A stretch of DNA of 9,361 nucleotides from an uncultured Caryophanales bacterium (GTDB lineage Bacteria > Bacillota_I > Bacilli_A > RF39 > UBA660): positions 1 through 9,361 of the forward strand of contig CALCBO010000028.1 of assembly GCA_937897245.1 (NCBI GenBank), in the 5' to 3' direction. The notes under the pieces were generated by a model that worked only from the letters and a program-made list of their open reading frames with translations, ran no database searches and was not told where the DNA came from. Shown piece after piece: positions 6,251-9,361 of the stretch. The position numbers and the translations under genes were made by a program. Every line of letters starts with the position of its first letter. Position 1 is the stretch's first letter.

Positions 6251-8281
6251 TTAATTATAAATAATTAATTCATGTTGACATCTAGTACAAGCTACATATA
6301 ATAGATTTCTTTCATTCTTTTTATAGGAATTTGTACGATCATTATAAATTATTACACTATCAAATTCTAAACCTTTGGAAACATAAGCTGGAATAATAAT
6401 TAAATCTTTTTGAAACAACTTAGTATTGGCATCAACTAAAGATATTTCTATATCATCTTTTATTAAATCATATAATTTTTCAGCTTGTCTCATATCCTTA
6501 GTAATTATAGCAGTACTTTTATATTCTTTTTTTAATTTATTAATATCATGAAGTAGTCTTTCTTTTAAGTTTTCAATACCTTTATGAATAATTACTGGTT
6601 TATGATTATCTCTTCTGATAGCATTAACATGATTTAAATTAAGTATTTTATTAGTATAGTCTATTATTTCAGGTGATGAACGATATGTTTTTAATAATTC
6701 TAAGTATTTTACATCTTCATCAAATAAATCTTGTAGTTCTTCTAGTGAATCATAATGATAATAAGGATTAATATTCTGATTAATATCTCCAAGAATAGTA
6801 AAATCAGCTTTTTTAAAAATATTACGTATTATAATATATTGTAGTCTATTATAATCTTGAGCTTCATCTATTATTACTTGTTTTATCATACTCTCATAAA
6901 CAAAACCTTCTAAAGTACCTTTAAGATAAGCAAAAAGGCATGCATCTTCATAGTGTAATTCTTTTACACTAGTGAATTTCTTGATAGCTTCTTCTGATAA
7001 TTTATATCTAGAGTATTCACTTTGAAAGAAGTTTTCAAATATAGAAATATAATCTTTTTTAAAATTACTATTTTCATATAGTAGTTTTAAGTAAGTTTTT
7101 TTCTTTTTTAAATTACCTTTATAATTATTAGAACATAGTTTATCAGCTATTTCTTCTACTCTTTCAAAGAGTGGTAATCTATCATATTTATCATGTAACA
7201 TATAATTAATATCTTCTTTTCTAATTAAGTTTTTTTCTCCTTCTTTAAAAGAATTAGTAAATCTACAATTAGAAATATAATCTTGAAGATAGGAATCTAA
7301 ATCATCTATTATTTGATTACTTTGTTTATACTCTACTAACTCTGGGAATGGTTCACTATAAGAATAGTAACGCGAGACAAAATCAGAAAAACTTTCAATA
7401 CTTTTATATTCAGTAATGAATGAGTCTAAGTAATCAGAGAAAGTAGTTTGGAGAGTATTAGCTTCTCCTAGAGATGGTAAAACATCAGATATGTATTCAG
7501 TAAAAATATTATTAGGTGAAAAAATTAGAATATTATTACTATTAAGATTCTTTATTTGATATAGTAGGAAAGCTATTCTGTGAAGGGCTACAGTAGTTTT
7601 TCCTGAACCAGCTATTCCTTGGACTATTAAATGATTATCTTCAAGATTACGAATCACTTTATTTTGTTCCATTTGAATAGTATTTACTACATTCTTCATT
7701 TTATCACTTGATTCTCTTGATAAGACTTCTTGTAGGACTTCATCATTAATATTTAAAGAGTTATCAAAGACTCCTAATAATTTAGTATTTTCTATTTTAT
7801 ATTGTCTTTTTCTTTTTAATTCACCAGTTATTTCTCCTCCTGGTGCAGTATAACTACAAGGTCCTGTTTCATAATCATAGAAGAGACTGCATATTGGACT
7901 ACGCCAATCATAAAGAATATTATTATCATCTGTATCTTTTAGATAAGTAAGAGATATATAAATATTAAAGATATCTCCTTCATCATCTTTAAAAACAATA
8001 CTAGCAAAGTATGGTTTATTTTCTATTCTTTTTAACTTTTTATAATACTCTTGTTTCATTAGATATTTATTAGTTTCTAATGATGTAGTATTCATAACTT
8101 GAAGCATTTCTTCATTATCAAAACTATTAGCATTTTCCCACATCATTTTTTTAAATTCTAATAAGTCGTCTTCTCCTACTGTTACTTCTTTTCCTAGGGA
8201 GTTTATAGTATCGTTTAAAAGAGATTTTACTTTACGCAAAATCTTTTTTTCTTTTTCATATTCTATTTCACTAATTGCCAT
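6251..8281 (-). CDS. helD: HelD-type RNA polymerase-associated helicase
   Basis: Superfamily 1 (UvrD/Rep-like) ATPase of the HelD group, which binds RNA polymerase and releases it from stalled or finished DNA complexes. The preferred start ATG 8281 gives 676 residues (679 from ATG 8290; residue numbers here follow the longer form). The N-terminal helices (about 8-90) fit the arm entering the polymerase secondary channel. The family signature LYDWRSPICSLFYDYETGP is at about 126-144 and a Q-motif TIQMEQNKVI at 204-213. Walker A is GIAGSGKTT (225-233). A HelD-specific insertion lies between about 275 and 465, and Walker B IIDEAQDY is at 473-480. Motif III is TILGDINQ, motif IV TYRSSPE, motif V AYVSKGLEFD, and motif VI YVACTR near the end. 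All key residues are present. It forms a single-gene unit with its own terminators. A repair helicase of the UvrD type is less likely given the DWRSP signature. Confidence 0.92.
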   Translation of the reverse strand: MAISEIEYEKEKKILRKVKSLLNDTINSLGKEVTVGEDDLLEFKKMMWENANSFDNEEMLQVMNTTSLETNKYLMKQEYYKKLKRIENKPYFASIVFKDDEGDIFNIYISLTYLKDTDDNNILYDWRSPICSLFYDYETGPCSYTAPGGEITGELKRKRQYKIENTKLLGVFDNSLNINDEVLQEVLSRESSDKMKNVVNTIQMEQNKVIRNLEDNHLIVQGIAGSGKTTVALHRIAFLLYQIKNLNSNNILIFSPNNIFTEYISDVLPSLGEANTLQTTFSDYLDSFITEYKSIESFSDFVSRYYSYSEPFPELVEYKQSNQIIDDLDSYLQDYISNCRFTNSFKEGEKNLIRKEDINYMLHDKYDRLPLFERVEEIADKLCSNNYKGNLKKKKTYLKLLYENSNFKKDYISIFENFFQSEYSRYKLSEEAIKKFTSVKELHYEDACLFAYLKGTLEGFVYESMIKQVIIDEAQDYNRLQYIIIRNIFKKADFTILGDINQNINPYYHYDSLEELQDLFDEDVKYLELLKTYRSSPEIIDYTNKILNLNHVNAIRRDNHKPVIIHKGIENLKERLLHDINKLKKEYKSTAIITKDMRQAEKLYDLIKDDIEISLVDANTKLFQKDLIIIPAYVSKGLEFDSVIIYNDRTNSYKKNERNLLYVACTRCQHELIIYN

Positions 8282-8287
8282 ATACAT

Positions 8288-8293
8288 CATCCT
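8288..8293 (-). promoter_or_regulatory. Ribosome binding site deciding the helD start
   Basis: Minus-strand AGGATG, 6 bases before ATG 8281. The two other in-frame ATGs (8290, 8287) overlap or touch this site and are too close to be served by it, so the protein most likely begins MAISEIEYEKEK. Confidence 0.55.
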
Positions 8294-8311
8294 AACTATT
8301 TATTTAAATAT

Positions 8312-8341
8312 ATCATATTTTCATTAATTAGTGGATATAAA
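8312..8341 (-). promoter_or_regulatory. Possible promoter of helD
   Basis: Minus strand: TATGAT (8312-8317, 5 of 6 to the -10 consensus) with TTTATA (8336-8341, 4 of 6 to the -35) 18 bases upstream. It lies between the preceding terminator and the helD start. The match is moderate in very AT-rich sequence. Confidence 0.35.
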
Positions 8342-8362
8342 TAATACTATTTAACGTAAAGA

Positions 8363-8388
8363 AAAAGAAGTTTTTTTTGACTTCTTTT
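8363..8388 (-). terminator. Rho-independent terminator after the phosphohexomutase gene
   Basis: A perfect 9-base stem AAAAGAAGT / ACTTCTTTT (arms 8380-8388 and 8363-8371) with an 8-base A-rich loop on the minus strand, followed by TCTTT. Its first bases overlap the TAA stop at 8387-8389, so termination comes directly after translation. The stem is A/U-rich and may be of moderate strength. Confidence 0.6.
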
Positions 8389-9361
8389 AACTATTTAATT
8401 CTTCTATTAATTCTACAAATTCATCTTGTAATTCTTGTAGTCTTTCTTGTGTTTTAGCTTCAAATCTAGCAGTAATATTAGGTCCAGTATTAGAACATCT
8501 AACTAGAGCCCAACCATCTTCAAAATTTACTCTAATACCGTCAATATCATTATATTCATAACCTTTTTCTTTAACATATTCTATTACTTTATCTACTACT
8601 TGGAATTTTTTATCATCACTTGATTTAAATTTTAGTTCTTCAGTTGAATAGTACTCATTTATCCCAGCTAATAATTGATTTATATTTTTATCTGTTTTAG
8701 ATAGTATTTCTAGAAGTCTTAGTCCTGCGTACATTCCACTATCAAAACCTGGCCATTTATCTCTAAAATATACATGTCCAGATAATTCTCCTCCAAATGG
8801 TAAATCGTCTTCTCTTACTTTAGCTTTTGTATAAGAGTTTCCAGTGCGATAACAAATACCTTCTCCTCCTAATTTTTCAATCTCATCACTAAGGGTTTTA
8901 GAACATTTAACATCATATAAGAATTTCTTTTTAGGTACTTTATTAATTAAATCTCTCACAATAATAGTCATATAAATATCAGTTGGGATAAATTGACCAT
9001 TATGGGTTACTACTCCTAATCTATCTCCATCACCATCAAAACCTATACCTACAAGAGCATTTTCTGCTATTACTTTTTGTTTTAATTGTTCAAGGTTGGC
9101 TTCAATACAAGGATCTGGATGATGATTTGGGAAAGTACCATCATTTTCTTCATTAATTACTATTAAATCAATTGGAAATTGTTCATATATTTCACGACAG
9201 AATTTGGAAGTAGCTCCATTAGCTGGGTCTATTACTACTTTTACACGACGTTTTCCAAAGTCTAAGCTTTTAATAAATAATTCTTTATATTCTGGATAAA
9301 TATTATAGTTTGATACTGTTCCATTGCCAGTTAAAAAGTCTTTTTTTAATAATTCTTCTCT
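8387..9361 (-). CDS. Phosphomannomutase/phosphoglucomutase, C-terminal part (cut by window edge)
   Basis: Alpha-D-phosphohexomutase that interconverts hexose 6-phosphates and 1-phosphates (mannose or glucose) for envelope polysaccharide and nucleotide-sugar synthesis. The frame is open without a stop from the window edge (9361) through 324 residues; no start is in view, and the ATG at 8971 is an internal methionine. In the visible part the metal-binding loop GFDGDGDRLG is at residues 107-116. The sugar-binding GGELSGHVYF loop is at about 190-199 with Glu192 and Ser194, and FRDKWPGFDSGMYAGLRLLEIL follows. The phosphate-binding loop RCSNTGPNITARFEA (about 288-302) is close to the AlgC pattern. 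About 130 residues, with the catalytic phosphoserine domain, lie beyond the edge. The sequence does not settle whether mannose or glucose is preferred. A terminator directly follows the stop. Confidence 0.93.
   Translation of the reverse strand, partial: REELLKKDFLTGNGTVSNYNIYPEYKELFIKSLDFGKRRVKVVIDPANGATSKFCREIYEQFPIDLIVINEENDGTFPNHHPDPCIEANLEQLKQKVIAENALVGIGFDGDGDRLGVVTHNGQFIPTDIYMTIIVRDLINKVPKKKFLYDVKCSKTLSDEIEKLGGEGICYRTGNSYTKAKVREDDLPFGGELSGHVYFRDKWPGFDSGMYAGLRLLEILSKTDKNINQLLAGINEYYSTEELKFKSSDDKKFQVVDKVIEYVKEKGYEYNDIDGIRVNFEDGWALVRCSNTGPNITARFEAKTQERLQELQDEFVELIEELNS

Noticed and set aside
8387..8971. A 194-residue protein starting at ATG 8971
   Set aside because: The frame is open all the way to the window edge and the upstream part carries the DGDGDR metal loop of the same mutase, so this ATG is internal.
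1..9361. CRISPR arrays, tRNA or rRNA genes, insertion sequences, phage or toxin-antitoxin genes
   Set aside because: I found no spaced direct repeats, cloverleaf-like sequence, transposase motifs or terminal inverted repeats flanking genes; the inverted repeats present are explained as terminator-like hairpins.

Overview
The window looks like a metagenomic contig from a very AT-rich, low-GC Firmicutes/Mollicutes-like gut bacterium (RF39 or Erysipelotrichales-type Bacilli would fit; this is inferred from composition and gene style, not shown by a marker gene). Every gene lies on the minus strand. All six genes whose 3' end is visible in the AT-rich part end in TAA. About the first 617 bases do not match the rest: hand counts give 37 G+C of 60 at 481-540 and only 12 of 60 at 721-780. 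The change falls in a purine-rich (minus strand) tract at about 634-660.

Layout in coordinate order. 1-617: 5' part of a cysteinyl-tRNA synthetase gene (cysS) with its own ribosome binding site, apparently from another, GC-richer organism. 618-660: the join. 556/~640-2547: SbcC, cut off by the join before its C-terminal ATPase lobe. 2549-3670: SbcD, complete. 3670-4194: a DUF488-type protein. 4187-4726: a GNAT acetyltransferase. 4738-4823: promoter of this operon and the terminator of the next gene. 4877-6052: a secreted surface protein gene in one continuous frame broken by two in-frame TAA codons. 6053-6250: promoter, terminator and a second strong hairpin. 6251-8281: a HelD-type RNA-polymerase-associated helicase. 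8282-8388: promoter and terminator. 8387-9361: the C-terminal part of a phosphomannomutase/phosphoglucomutase, running off the window.

In transcription order (right to left) the units are: phosphohexomutase, then terminator; helD, then hairpins; the surface protein, then terminator; and the tightly packed operon GNAT-DUF488-sbcD-sbcC, whose genes overlap by 8 and 1 bases or lie 1 base apart. SbcC and SbcD form the Rad50/Mre11-type nuclease that processes hairpins and blocked DNA ends. HelD frees stalled RNA polymerase from DNA. The mutase supplies hexose-1-phosphates for the cell envelope.

I see no clearly new system. The observations most worth checking are the compositional join that truncates sbcC, the surface protein gene with two nonsense codons in an otherwise intact 391-codon frame, and the coupling of a DUF488 protein to sbcDC.
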